In this document: piece after piece, positions 33,975 through 44,345 of the stretch | Numbering within the stretch: position 1 is the stretch's first letter | Layout of the letters: the number at the start of each line of letters is the position of its first letter | Source: Arion vulgaris | Lineage: Eukaryota; Mollusca; Gastropoda; Stylommatophora; Arionidae | Length of the DNA: 64,000 nucleotides | Direction of reading: 5' to 3' | Assembly (NCBI GenBank): GCA_020796225.1 | Contig: CM036761.1 | Location: forward strand, 37,082,928 to 37,146,927 | Translations under genes and position numbers: made by a program | The notes under the pieces: generated by a model | Databases searched by the model: none | The model's input: only the letters and a program-made list of their open reading frames with translations | What the model was told of the DNA's origin: nothing

Positions 33975-34935
33975 CGACTAAGAAAGTCATAACAGACTAA
34001 GTAGTCCATAACAGACTTAGAAGTCAAAAGACTAGAAAGTCATAACAGATTTGAAAGTCAACAGCTTAAAGTGGTCCATAACAGACTTAAGAAAGTCATA
34101 ACAGACTTAGAAAGTCATACAGATTTAAGAAAGTCAAAAGACTTAAGTGAGTCCATAACAGACTTAGTGAAAGTCCATAAGATTTAAAGAAGTCATAACA
34201 GACTTAAAGAAAGTCATACAGATTTAAGAAAGTCTAACAGACTTAAGAAAGTCATAACAGATTTAAGTGAAGGTCATAACAGACTTAAGAAAGTCATAAC
34301 AGACTTAAAAGTCATAACAGACTTAAGAAGTCCATAACAATTTAAAGTGAAGGTCTAACAGACTTGAATCATAACAGATTTAAGTGAGTTCTAACAGACT
34401 TAAAAGTCCATACAGACTTAAAGTCATACGACTAGAAAGTCATAACAGACTTAAGAAGTCCATAACAGATTTAAGAAAGTCTAAGACTTAAGTGAGTCCA
34501 TACAGACTTAAGAAAGTCTAACATATTTAAAGTCATAACAGACTTAAGTAGTCAAGATTTAAGAAAAGTCATAGATTTAAGAAAAGTCATAACAGACTTA
34601 AAGTGAAGGTCATAACAGACTTAAGTGAAGGTCCATAACAGACTTAAAGTGAAGGTTCATAACAGATTTAAAGAGAAAGTCCATAACAGACTTACAGTGA
34701 AGGTCCATAACAGACTTAAAGTGAAGGTTCATAACAGATTTAAAGAGAAAGTTCATAACAGATTTAAAGTGAAGGTCCATAACAGACTTACAGTGAAGGT
34801 CCATAACAGACTTAAAGTGAAGGTTCATAACAGACTTAAAGAGAAAGTTCATAACAGATTTAAAGTGAAGGTTCATAACAGATTTAAAGTGAAGGTTCAT
34901 AACAGATTTAAAGTGAAGGTTCATAACAGACATAC
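33965..34935. repeat. 24-bp minisatellite, noisy left, clean right
   Basis: The clean unit agtgaaggttcataacagat + ttaa (24 bp, 8 codons) repeats regularly from about 34610 to 34930. To the left the same motif continues with frequent one- to several-base losses (cataacagacttaagaaagt, gtcatacagattt). Opposed ORFs (VKVHNRFK repeat and its antisense) come from the period of 24. Confidence 0.95.
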
Positions 34936-35413
34936 ATGGAAATAGCTCTCATGGAGACTATACTCATCAGTTCTTGTACAACATCTACTTTTATGGGACC
35001 AATAAGATAGAACTATTAAAATAACTATCTTCGTATTTCTTTTTTTCAAATGTTTCTTTACCTATTAATATGACCCAAAAAGATGTGCTCTTGGGTTGAA
35101 AGTGAGTGCCTTGTACTTGTTGCAACGTGTTATATGGAGAGAACGGTTTAATCACTTCTTTAAGTTAACTAAAAGGTATAAAGAATCGTATATTTTTTTT
35201 TTAAACTCAACAAAGCGAACAGATAACAAACAGTTTGACATTATGACACAGAAATCAACAACAGTATAAATAAACATTGCAAAATACCAAGTCGTCTTGG
35301 CAGGACGCACGTATTTCTAGACACAAGAAATCTTACAAGTTAGCTTCATTATGATGTAATCTAATACTTTGTTGCCATTTGTGTCTCTTAACGTGCATTA
35401 ATTGTTCTTGTAT
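34936..35413. other. Spacer, nothing recognised
   Basis: No supported feature. Confidence 0.5.
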
Positions 35414-35700
35414 CTTTGTTTTATTATAATGTTTAATTATTTCGCTGGTAATATTATTTACCACCCGAGTGGTTACTGGGGCTCATATTAAGGGTGTAAA
35501 GAATAGAACCATTGTTACCTGCCATGCATGTCGTAAGAGGCGACTGTGGAGGTTGGGCTTTGTTTTACTATAATGTTTAATTATTTCGCTGGTAATATTA
35601 TTTACCACCCGAGTGGTTACCAGGGCTCAAATTAGGGTGTAAAGAATAGAACCACTGTTACCTGCCATGCATGTCGTAAGAGGCGACTGGGAGGTTGGGC
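35414..35700 (+). repeat. 144-bp tandem duplication containing SINE-B heads
   Basis: The segment from ctttgttttattataatg to gaggttgggc is repeated 144 bp later (second copy from 35558). Each copy carries the first ~100 bp of SINE-B (cacccgagtggttac ... gcatgtcgtaagaggcgact). Confidence 0.9.
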
Positions 35701-35734
35701 TTGGGCTAGCTACCACCCTGTAAAAATCACTAGA

Positions 35735-35920
35735 TAGCTACAGAAACCACAACCAGGAATATTCATAGCTTGCCCCCGAGCAAAGACCACGCAAGGAGGG
35801 ACTCATGGCAAGAAAATGGGTAGAGATCTGGAAAAGATCGTCTTGGATAGGCGTGCTTGGAATACCGTGGTTGTGGGGCCTATGCCTCTCTAGTTGCGAA
35901 GGGTGAAGAAGAAGAAGAAG
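35735..35920 (+). mobile_element. LINE-o 3' ORF stub
   Basis: Reads HGKKMGRDLEKIVLDRRAWN then TVVVGPMPLSSCEG stop, followed by (gaa)n. This matches the usual LINE end pattern of a DR-x-W block shortly before the stop. Confidence 0.7.
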
Positions 35921-36321
35921 AATATTATTTATAATTCAAAATTCAACATTCATTTCATGTATGTTTATTTTCTGTCTAGTTAGTATTTTCTGTTTCTTTA
36001 TTTATAATTCTCTTTATTATTTAAGCGTTTATTAGTTTTTATACTTATATTTTCTTTATTCCTTGCTCTTCTCCGTTTATTTACCAACATTTTCTGTATT
36101 ACTTAGACTTGTCTTGTTTTCTATTCACACTTTCTTTATTTTAATTTTTTTTTCTATGTTTATGCTCAAATTATTTTTTTATTCGTGTTCTCCTGCCTGT
36201 ATCCTCATATTTGCAAAGTTATTCACAATCTTCAGTTTCTTTACTTTTATCTGACATTTTTCTTCGCACTTTTTCGTTTTTCTATTTATATTTTCTTTAT
36301 GTTGCCTTTTAGTGTCTGCTA
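35921..36321. other. T-rich spacer
   Basis: Strongly T-rich (tttctttattt-like). The ORFs are compositional. Confidence 0.6.
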
Positions 36322-36324
36322 CTC

Positions 36325-36530
36325 CCGTGTGTTGCCAGGGCCCTCAAGAGAAGCAAAAAATAGTACTACTGTGACCTACAGGACATGTCGTAAGAAGCAA
36401 CAGATGTAGGGCCTAGGGAAGCTACCCTAGTAAATAAAAAGCATCGCTGAATTCGGATCTGCTGGCCTACTTGTAGGCGCATAACTGGTACAGCGTACAA
36501 TCGCTGTTAGGCTCAGATCACAATTGTGAA
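36325..36530 (+). mobile_element. SINE-A, tail-truncated
   Basis: tgtgttgccagggccctcaa head, acatgtcgtaagaagcaaca core and gtaaataaaaagcatcgctg middle. The gaagaag end is missing. Confidence 0.85.
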
Positions 36531-36739
36531 TTTAGTGAAAAGTTTGAAATCGTTGCCATAGCTACTGTCTAATTACTATGCAGCTCTCACCTTAAGGACT
36601 GGACACCTATCCGAGTGATCTGAATGTTGAATAATGATGAATACGTTGAATATAACCATTCTTCTAAGTGATTCGCAAAATTGATTCACCACAAGGATAT
36701 AATTCTTATTTGTTTATGTCTATTGGCCTCATCATCATC

Positions 36740-36960
36740 AAGGTGCTTATCCTTTATATGACGTTACTCTCTTTGCAGCACATCTGAAATTCACTCTGTC
36801 TCTAGCCAGTTCATCCACTTCGTCGATGGTCATATTCATGGTTTCTTTAATATCTTGTAGCCATCTTCTTCTTGGTCTGCCTCTGCGCACTGGGACCCTG
36901 CCCTCTAGTATTGTTCTTGGCCTGCACGCTCTAAAATAATCCAAAATGTCTCGTATCTAA
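36740..36960 (-). mobile_element. LINE-l 3' ORF stub
   Basis: The - frame reads ARTILEGRVPVRRGRPRRR-like sequence, WLQDIKETMNMTIDEVDELA and RDRVNFRCAAKRVTSYKG. It is a clean, open LINE tail of about 60 codons. Confidence 0.82.
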
Positions 36961-37014
36961 GTTGAAATGGTGTGACTCGGATTAAAGAGGATTTAATCCC
37001 CTACATAACAAACA

Positions 37015-37245
37015 ATTTAGTGTCTCCTTCAGTTTTAGTTCAATGTCAGTTTGAAATATCTTCATTGAACGCCGTACATGTCCATAAGTGCTCTGATCTC
37101 CTTCGCAATATCTCCAACAGCGTCCAGTAACTAACCGTACCAGTTGGATGTTGATTGGTAATACCTGCTCGTGTATCTGGTATGATGGTCTTTTCTGGTC
37201 ACTCCAATCTTCAATCTAAGCTCTTGCAATCTAACGATTGATATA
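37015..37245 (-). mobile_element. LINE-m 3' end
   Basis: The - strand reads RSEHLWTCTAFNEDIS and the upstream segment matches 9.29-9.49 kb. It lies 100 bp before an exon acceptor. Confidence 0.72.
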
Positions 37246-37344
37246 TACTCATATTTATTTAGTTATTCAAATGTCTATTTTCTTTGTTCTTCTAAGCTTG
37301 TTTACTTCCTGGTTCTAAGCTAACTACATTGTCTTTGATTTCAG

Positions 37345-37442
37345 TGGAAACATATCACGGATTTCTGTACGTACATCCACACAATGACAAGTCCAGATTG
37401 CTATTTGACCTTAATGATAAGCTGGCAGGTATACAAGCAGCG
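37345..37442 (+). CDS. Second visible exon of the unrecognised gene
   Basis: A 98-nt exon. Acceptor gtctttgatttcag, donor GCG|gtaagt. Two bases complete a codon begun in the 3886 exon (ATG, Met). The frame then gives ETYHGFLYVHPHNDKSRLLF and DLNDKLAGIQAA. It is polar and aromatic-rich, with no stop in this frame, and ends on a complete codon. The preceding intron is about 33 kb of repeats; the following intron starts with a 28-bp minisatellite 15 bases inside the donor. I do not recognise a named domain. The phase match with the 3886 exon and the protein-like composition support it. Confidence 0.72.
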
Positions 37443-37456
37443 GTAAGTACTTTTAA

Positions 37457-37596
37457 CCTGCCAACCTGAATACTTATATTCTTACCTGTCAACCTAAATA
37501 CTTATATTCTTACCTGACAACCTGAATACTTATATTCTTACCTGACAACCTGAATACTTATATTCTTACCTGACAACCTGAATACCTGAATACCTA
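37457..37596. repeat. 28-bp intronic minisatellite, 5 copies
   Basis: Units cctgacaacctgaatactta + tattctta at 37457, 37485, 37513, 37541 and 37569. Confidence 0.95.
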
Positions 37597-37852
37597 TGAA
37601 ATTAAAATCGTGGCATATCCTAAAGGACGTAACCATCAACCACAGTAAACGAGTCGTTGATTTTCTAGGCACCACTTATACGTTCAGTAGTTTGCCATTG
37701 CTTTCTGAACGGTGAGGTCTATTTTCAGCTTTTGTAAAAATCCCACGGAAACGAATTTGCTTCCAAACTTGCCCACCGTTGGGGTATGAACCAGGTACGC
37801 TTGGGTTCGTGATCGAGCCCACTACCGCTTGAGCTACAGACGCTCACTGTCA
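37597..37852 (-). mobile_element. SINE-D copy
   Basis: The - strand head gtctgtagctcaagcggtag (A-box-like), then a B-box-like region, caatggcaaactactgaacg and the tail acgagtcgttga/tggttgatggttacgtcc, as in 52.6-52.9 kb. Confidence 0.8.
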
Positions 37853-38314
37853 GAATACTTATATTCACCTTATTTTATACACAGAACCATCTTCCCCCTT
37901 TTCCTTCCCCTCCCCGAAAATGAAAGTTCGCAGAGCACGGGGAAAAAAATGATTATACTGAATTTCAAACCCACATCGCATCCCACTGCCAATCGAACCA
38001 CATATATATGTTACAAATTAGTTGACAATATTTACTAACTATTGTTTTTGTTCTGTCATATTGTTAGAGAATTATTTAATAAGTAATTATCAGACGACGA
38101 TATAACGAACAAACATAACGAACGCGTGACATTTAGCTCAATAAATATTGCGTCAAACGTTAAGAACGTTGCTTTTATCTCTTACTAGTTCTTGTACAAT
38201 ATTGTACATTCTGTCATGACCTTTTATATACAACGCAATGCTTGTTGTTTCATTAGTGCGGCGTCATATAAATGATATATATATATATGGATATACAGTT
38301 AAGTAAAGGATCTT

Positions 38315-38350
38315 TTTTACATATCTTGAGGTATATTTTGTAATACCGCG
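38315..38350 (-). mobile_element. SINE-C 3' end, split by LINE-c
   Basis: The - strand carries the terminal SINE-C motif (attacaaaatatacctcaag). The remainder resumes after the LINE at about 38712. Confidence 0.55.
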
Positions 38351-38711
38351 GTTGGAGATGAAGTGTCTACGCAGAATACTGGGTGTAACAAGAAGAGAAT
38401 GGTTGAGAAATGAAGACATCGGGGGGAAAAGTGGGTACATCAGTACTGAACTTCATCAAGAAACATCAAATTAAATGGTTCGGCTACATAAGCATACTAA
38501 CAGACAGTGCACCTCAAAGAGCAATGTTGCTCCGATTCAATGGATATAAAGTAAAAGGTAGGCCACTCAAAAGGTGGACCTCAAGATAACAGAGGCGCCG
38601 TAAAACACTCTTTATGGAGCTTACACAAGGGCCCTGTTCTAGTAATCTCTTCTTATCCTGACGCTGTGAGGCAAAACATGATTGGGGAAAAGAAAGACAG
38701 CGTTTGGCACG
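38351..38711 (+). mobile_element. LINE-c 3' ORF stub inserted in SINE-C
   Basis: Reads MKCLRRILGVTRREWLRNED, IKWFGYI, RFNGYKVKGRPLKRWTSR and YTRA across frames, ending with a gaaaagaaaga tail. It is the same group as 41.7-42.0, 55.8-56.3 and 58.5-58.8 kb. SINE-C sequence on both sides shows that it landed in an existing SINE. Confidence 0.78.
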
Positions 38712-38905
38712 TATTTATTTTATTTTCCATCAGCAGATGAGGGATAGGGTCAAAATTTCGCCGTTTGCCTTTACTTTACTTCCATGTGCTTTTTTCTGGG
38801 AACCCAAGTGAGGTTGGATCAACCTGAGAGCAGTTACGGTAGGAAAAATATTCCACGCCCAATGGGGGATTGAACCCGGACCACTAACAATTACTCTACT
38901 GCGGA
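38712..38905 (-). mobile_element. SINE-C head part, continuation
   Basis: The - strand holds gggttcaatccccca (B box), ctctcaggttgatccaacct and aggtaaag-like middle parts of SINE-C, continuing the copy cut at 38350. Confidence 0.7.

Positions 38906-38976
<71 letters not shown>
38906..38976. repeat. (TC)n then (TA)n microsatellite
   Basis: tctctctctctc followed by a long uninterrupted ta run. Confidence 0.98.
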
Positions 38977-38999
38977 TACAACTCGATCACTCACATACT

Positions 39000-40020
39000 A
39001 TAGTCTGTCCATTAATTCGTGAGCACGTTTGAAATTGATTTTCTCGAAAACTACCTGTTGGATCTCAGTGATTTTTGCAAGCAGCCTTAGAATATCCATG
39101 ACGCTAGAGAAATATTTTTTTCCAAGAAAATTTGATGTAGTTTGAAATATTTCTTCTTCAGGTTATATTAAAATCAACCTCACCGGATTGTACACAATAG
39201 TAACAGATCTACGGTACACAGACGCGTTGTTCTAAAAATACATTATGGTAACATTGAAATATCGTGAAACAACAATTTCACGGGAATTCACCGAACCCAG
39301 TCGACTTTGAAAGCGGAAAGCATATGACGTTATAATTGGGATACCGTTGTATCGTTATAGGTGTATCTCGTATTTGTATGAAGCTATTGTATCATATTTG
39401 TTGGTTATCAAAACTGACATTGATATCACATTCATAATGAGTCTGAAGTGCACATTTATAACAATGCAGAAGGTTACAGTTTTACTATACCAACACTTCC
39501 GTAGGGAATCTAAGAGAGGTCATCTATATTGCGATATTCATAACCCTGAGAAACGAACGCAACTGGCGCTTGGTCTGAATAGAGAATCCTTTTCCGATGG
39601 ATTAAACAGGACACAAAGTGCACTAATGTCAAGCAAGGAAGAAAAGAACAATTGACGACTTTGACATAGATGTCATAAGACGGAGCTCTTGAAAATGTTT
39701 GCGACAAATCAACTTGTTACTCTCAGGAACTGAAATTAAAACTGCAATCAGATTGCAGCATAGACATTTCTAAAAGTACTCTAGGGAAAATTGTAAGAGC
39801 CGCCGGCTTCACCTTCAGAAAACTATAGGCGGCAGGAATATTATTTGTGATAAACCACATTTAATTGCTGCGCGAAGTAAATACCTGAGGCAGATCCGTG
39901 AGCGTTGGAGGCAAGGCTATGATATTGTATATTTGGACGAATCCTGGGTCAATGCTCACCACACCAATGCTAAAGAATGGCAATCAGTAGACGGTGAACA
40001 GAAAAGAAAATACTAAGCGC
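39000..40020 (+). mobile_element. DDE transposon, decayed, 3' end missing
   Basis: It starts near tagtctgtccattaattcgt, a plausible terminal repeat next to TA. The frame from 39437 encodes MSLKCTFITMQKVTVLLYQH and continues to about 39655. After breaks, later frames read DISKSTLGKIVRAAGFTFRK and then ARSKYLRQIRERWRQGYDIV, YLDESWVNAHHTNAKEWQSV. The D-E-(S/T)-W-V-N-x-H-H block is the second catalytic Asp region of a Tc1/mariner-like DDE transposase. The third acidic residue and the right terminal repeat were not found. Sequence stops matching at about 40020, where a degraded duplicate begins. Confidence 0.72.
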
Positions 40021-40077
40021 AAAAGGCCAGCGTATTATCTAACACATGCGGAACATAAGCATAGGTGCTTGTCCATG

Positions 40078-41060
40078 ACGCTGAGGTCTATTTTCAATCT
40101 TTTGTAAAGATCCACAGAAACGAATGTACATATTTCTTGCACCGTGGAAGATTGACCATACTTCTGATCAGACCACATCGCTTGGCTAATGGATAATGAT
40201 CCTATCAAAACTGAGTTAGCAAGATACCAACTTCCCCTCCAATTCCAAAAGATAAATTAGACATTGGGAAAAAATGTCATTATGATACAATTTGAAACCT
40301 ACGATGTTGCCAGTGAGATGAATATAAGACAAATTGTTTCATATTAACAAACTATTGTATTTGTTCTGTCATATGTTGGAATTTTTTAATAAGTAATTAT
40401 CAACCGATATAACGGAGCAAAGTAAAAGCGTGCTTAGCTCAACAAATAGGACGTTAAAATGTTGATTTATTCTTACCTGATTTCCTTCAATGATAGTACA
40501 TGCAGTCTGATAAAAGATGTTGTTGATTCATGTGCGCGCAGATGAAATGATATATACTAGATGGATTACAGTCATAGTAACAATTTACAATCCTATGGAA
40601 TCTTTGTAGATTCCGTTGGAAATGAATCAAATCATGAATACTTGATTACAGACGAGAAGGTTGAGCAACGATACACTTTCCAAATGTCGGTACATCAGTA
40701 CAATTCTGTAAGAAGACAATTAAATGGTGGCTAACATAAGCATACTAACAGCGTGCACTATGAGCAAGTTCTCGATTCAATGGAATAAATAATTACTGAC
40801 CTATCAAAAGGTGGACTCAAGATAACTAGAGGGGTAAACATACTTTATGGATTACTGTAAAATCTATTAATCTCTCTTATTCTGACATGTCAAAAAATGG
40901 GAAAAGAAGCCTTTTAAATGGTCCATGACTATGTTAGCTTTATTTTCCATCATGCAGATGAGGGATGGGCAAAATTAGCAGTCCTACAGTTTTTCAGAAA
41001 TACTTTCAACCTCAGGATTCACTCACAGACTAACTACTAGTCACTGACGCTCTCTCGGAG
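40078..41060. repeat. Indel-riddled duplicate of 37690-38905
   Basis: Landmarks keep the same order in both blocks: gaggtctattttca, ttgtaaa.atcc..cg.aaacga, ttgttctgtcatat, taataagtaattatca, cagtgcac, gattcaatgga, aaggtgga, agcagatgagggat(a)ggg. The second block has lost many short pieces throughout. SINE-D, the spacer, LINE-c and SINE-C are all represented. See findings: it may be an uncorrected assembly segment. Confidence 0.8.
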
Positions 41061-41225
41061 GAAAAAGTTTCGGCTTGCGTATGAGTGTCTCAAACAACTC
41101 TCCCAGGAAAACACCCCTGCTATTTATTTGTTTTTTTAAAAGTTCAGTAGGATATTTTTCAACATAATTGGCGTACCTTTATCATTATATCTCTTCAGTA
41201 TTACATATACTGACAAGACATCATT

Positions 41226-41253
41226 TCTCTCTCTCTCTCTCTCTCTCTCTCTT
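41226..41253. repeat. (TC)n microsatellite
   Basis: Uninterrupted tctctc run before ttcag. Confidence 0.95.
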
Positions 41254-41404
41254 CAGAGAACAGTTGAGAATTGTAGGAGAAAAGGAAGGCAAATAAAAGC
41301 ATAGACTGGTAGCATAGATTGACTAGGAAAGGGCTTTCCACATTCATCTACCTCGGGAGAAAAGTTGGAGAAATTATCTGTTGACGATTCTATCATAACA
41401 CTCT

Positions 41405-41650
41405 ATGACACTAAAGGGTTTTTAAGTCGACTTCATTGCACCGGGTTTTACCACATATGGTTCGGTCCTCTCCGCAGAAATTGCGCTCCACTGCAAGATT
41501 ATTGCACAAAACACGAACTCCGTATCTCCGGCAAAAATCCTAGGGTCTTAGAAAAAATGCACACGTGAACAAAATGGCGAGGTCCGGATTCGGACCCCCG
41601 ACCTTCGACTTGCAAGGCAAGGGTTTAGCCACAGAGACCACTCTACAACC
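41405..41650 (-). mobile_element. SINE-T, near full length
   Basis: The - strand has gtctctgtggctaaaccctt (A-box region), gtcgggggtccgaatccgg in the B-box region, tgcagtggagcgcaatttct and an end of cttaaaaaccctt. Confidence 0.85.
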
Positions 41651-41739
41651 CTAATTGGCTATGGACTTATTACTACTATTATATTTTAGCATCTTCTTGT
41701 TTGTTTACTGTTGTCACTTCCTGACAACAAAGTATGGAA

Positions 41740-41777
41740 TCACTGTATTTAAGCGGTCAAGGCCACGCAAAAGATGG
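41740..41777 (+). mobile_element. LINE-c stub, left part
   Basis: KRSRPRKRWTSE, cut by MITE M2 and continued at 41957. Confidence 0.8.
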
Positions 41778-41785
41778 ACCTCAGA

Positions 41786-41948
41786 CAGTGGCGGCTCGTC
41801 AGTAAGGGCCAGTGGGGCCGGGACCCACCAAAAACAGTGTATATCGTGTGTTTATTATTTTATAAATTAAAATATAAAGCAACCAAAAAGATTATCTAGA
41901 AATGTTTCTTGTTGCCCCACCAACAAAAATGATCAAGAGCCTCCAATG
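41786..41948. mobile_element. hAT-type MITE M2 inside LINE-c
   Basis: Left end cagtggcggctcgtca, decayed right end gagcctccaatg. The exact 8-bp TSD acctcaga (41778-41785, 41949-41956) lies in the LINE-c codons for W-T-S-E. The body matches M1 (tttattattttataaattaa). Confidence 0.93.
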
Positions 41949-41956
41949 ACCTCAGA

Positions 41957-42033
41957 GATAACAGATGCGACGAAAGACACTATCTACGAAGCGCACACAA
42001 AGGCCCGTTTTAGAAATCTCTTCTTGACCTGAC
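41957..42033 (+). mobile_element. LINE-c stub, right part
   Basis: Continues in frame once the MITE and one TSD copy are removed: ITDATKDTIYEAHTKARFRN then LFLT stop. Confidence 0.82.
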
Positions 42034-42594
42034 GCTGTGAGCAAAGCAGTATTTTGAGAAAATAAGCAACGAATATATAGGCCAGAATTAGAATAAATTA
42101 ACGTTTAGCTTCACCATGCAAGGGAATTAACTATTTTAATCCGCATGTCTGATTAACAAGCCAGTGCAGTCCCTTTGTGTTGCCTTTCTCGTCTTCAATA
42201 ATGATTCAAATGCTTTGTCATCCAATGAGGGTATATTTTCTATGTATTTTACTACTTACATTGTCATTAACCTGAAATATGTACGGTTTCAACTCTAATA
42301 ACGAGAGTGTACGAGTGCCTACTAAAGAGGTTATCCCGCCTATTTTATTAAGTCAGGAGCAGTATACACCAGGCGTTCAGATGTACACAGTTACAGGTCT
42401 GATTTGTTTTTGATTATTTACTTGTGTTACTGTATACTTGTGTGTTTTATCTTGTTGTTGCTGATTTTTGTTATTGTCGCAGTATAGTAGTTTTTTTTAT
42501 AACCATTCTTTAATTTTTGTGTTAATTTTGGGGAACAATGAAGTTACGTACTCACACTTTTTCTTATGTGATTTTTTAAACTGAGTTTAATGAT
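42034..42594. other. Spacer, nothing recognised
   Basis: No exon could be recognised here although at least one exon of the gene must lie in this intron. Confidence 0.5.
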
Positions 42595-42775
42595 TCCTTA
42601 CTTGTTGTGGTCTTAGACCATAGCATCGAAAAAGGGGAAAGACTACAGTAAAACTTGGTAAAATAGCTAAACACGTTCAAACAAAGTACTATAGTTTTAC
42701 AAAATACAGAAACAGTGACGATAAACAGCAACGTTTCTACCAAAAGGCCTTTATCAAGCAAACGATACAACAGGA
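42595..42775 (-). mobile_element. Possible Penelope-like fragment
   Basis: The - strand cttgataaaggccttttggt, gaaacgttgctgttt and gtattttgtaaaacta is homologous to 24.9 kb. Confidence 0.4.
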
Positions 42776-42839
42776 GTGACGAATTTCAAGGAACACAACA
42801 AATGGACGATTACAGAAACATTCAAACGTATCAACCCTT

Positions 42840-43015
42840 TGTTCAAGTCGAACTGGATGCCTGAGAGGCAGAGTGAGAGGTGTGTTTAATCAGCGAGCCA
42901 CAGGAACCATCAGTATGCATACTCTTCGATATCTGTTGGGGAGACTGAGCACCTATGGGTTTGCCCGGAGTGCAATGACGTCAGTTTAGTACCCAATAAC
43001 CAATAACCAATAATC
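42840..43015 (+). mobile_element. LINE-m 3' end with (ccaataa)n tail
   Basis: The + strand frame ends SVGETEHLWVCPECNDVS, followed by three ccaataa repeats. It is the clearest copy of the terminal Cys motif. Confidence 0.8.
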
Positions 43016-43566
43016 AAACGTATCTGATACTCGGATCTCCAAACTGTTGAGATTATACGATTTTACTTGAAGATATGGGAGATACGAGTCACAATCCCAC
43101 ATATCCGCGGTCCTCCCACCATTCACACCAAGCAAAATGCAACCCGAATGCACCACCATGCAGAAGTCAACACTCTGCTTCCATTTTTTTAACTGCAGAA
43201 ACGTACATACATTATCAGCATTTTCTACTTCTTCTCATAGAATAACTACAACCTAAATTATGTGTACAACTTGTTCTTATCTGAGAGTTATGAGTTGTGG
43301 CAGACATCGATGAGTCGTAACACACAGTCATGAGTAACATCTACCCATCGAGAACAAACTTCAAAATCGAAATTGCATAAAAGTCTTAATGTGCTTCGAA
43401 CCTGCTTATGCATTGATATATATCACTTGAAGATACGAGTCCACTCGCTCCTTTGATAAATACTAATAACAAGGGAGTGGAATCTTACCACTCAGCTATT
43501 GCTATAGATAAATAAAAATGGGATAAATTAAGCTTTATTTTTTTATCACGCACAAAAGCACGCGTG
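43016..43566. other. Spacer, nothing recognised
   Basis: Starts with gatactcggatctccaaac, also present at 48.33 kb. Nothing else is supported. Confidence 0.45.
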
Positions 43567-43774
43567 AGCCTCGTTTCCTGTGTTTGCTAACTCGCTCGGT
43601 TAACCAAGGTGCGTGTCGTGCAGCGCTGTGTGAGCACGTGCGCGCTCGACCAGTCTAATACATCCGTTTCGATATACATGCAACTCTTCATATCTGAAAC
43701 AATAATAGTTCATAAGAAGTGTAATCTGTTAATGCGAGGGGGAAAATCAATTCCCAGGAGGAGGCTGCTTTATG

Positions 43775-44195
43775 TGGTTTCTGTGGCGTAAATGTAAGCT
43801 GTTTGCCTCTTGTTCCAGATTGCTTGGTTCGTTTCCCGGAATGAGCGATCCTATATTTTCCATAGATTCCCTCATATTGATATAAAGTGAGATTGAGTTT
43901 CTAATCCTGTTGGAGACGGACAATAAAATGAGTTCAAGTTGAGCATGCAAAAGAACCCTTAGCAGTTGAAAATTATTAAGAGCATGCTGCAAATCCGCTG
44001 CCCATGCAAAATTCATTTTTAAAAAGATTAAAATAAAATTCTAAACAAATTTTTCTACTATCATCAAAATTACATCGGGGACCCTCGCCGGGCTACGGAG
44101 TCTGTACACTGCCGCTGAGATTTTTTCCTGTATAAGAAGAGATCAGAGCACACGTGGTATTCCCCGAAGTGGAATGATGATGGTCCTATCAATCA
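43775..44195 (+). mobile_element. SINE-F copy
   Basis: Head tctgtggcgtaaatgtaag, middle gagattgagtttctaatcct and end accctcgccgggctacggag ... atgatgatggtcctatcaat match 22.88-23.33 kb. It lies in the block that recurs in degraded form at 44.9 kb. Confidence 0.8.
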
Positions 44196-44345
44196 ATTAT
44201 TCTTCTTCTTCTTCTTCTTCGATCGTTCTAGGCCTGTTTTAATCATTCGCATTGTGATATATAAACAGCCAAACATCGAACTAATGTACCTGCACCAGCC
44301 TTCAGCACCTATTGGAGCCCAGTTGCTTATCCTTCGGTGGGGTGT
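44196..44345 (-). mobile_element. (TTC)n and SINE-G 3' part
   Basis: A cttcttcttcttc tract followed on the - strand by SINE-G sequence (gctgtttatatatcacaatg). Confidence 0.6.

Noticed and set aside
34610..34945. Repetitive proteins VKVHNRFK (+) and its antisense
   Set aside because: A 24-bp repeat has a period divisible by three, so opposed frames stay open by construction.
37829..38038. Candidate exon with IFPLFLPLPENESS after a cacag acceptor
   Set aside because: The phase does not fit the exon ending at 37442, the in-phase frame has a stop, and no good donor follows.
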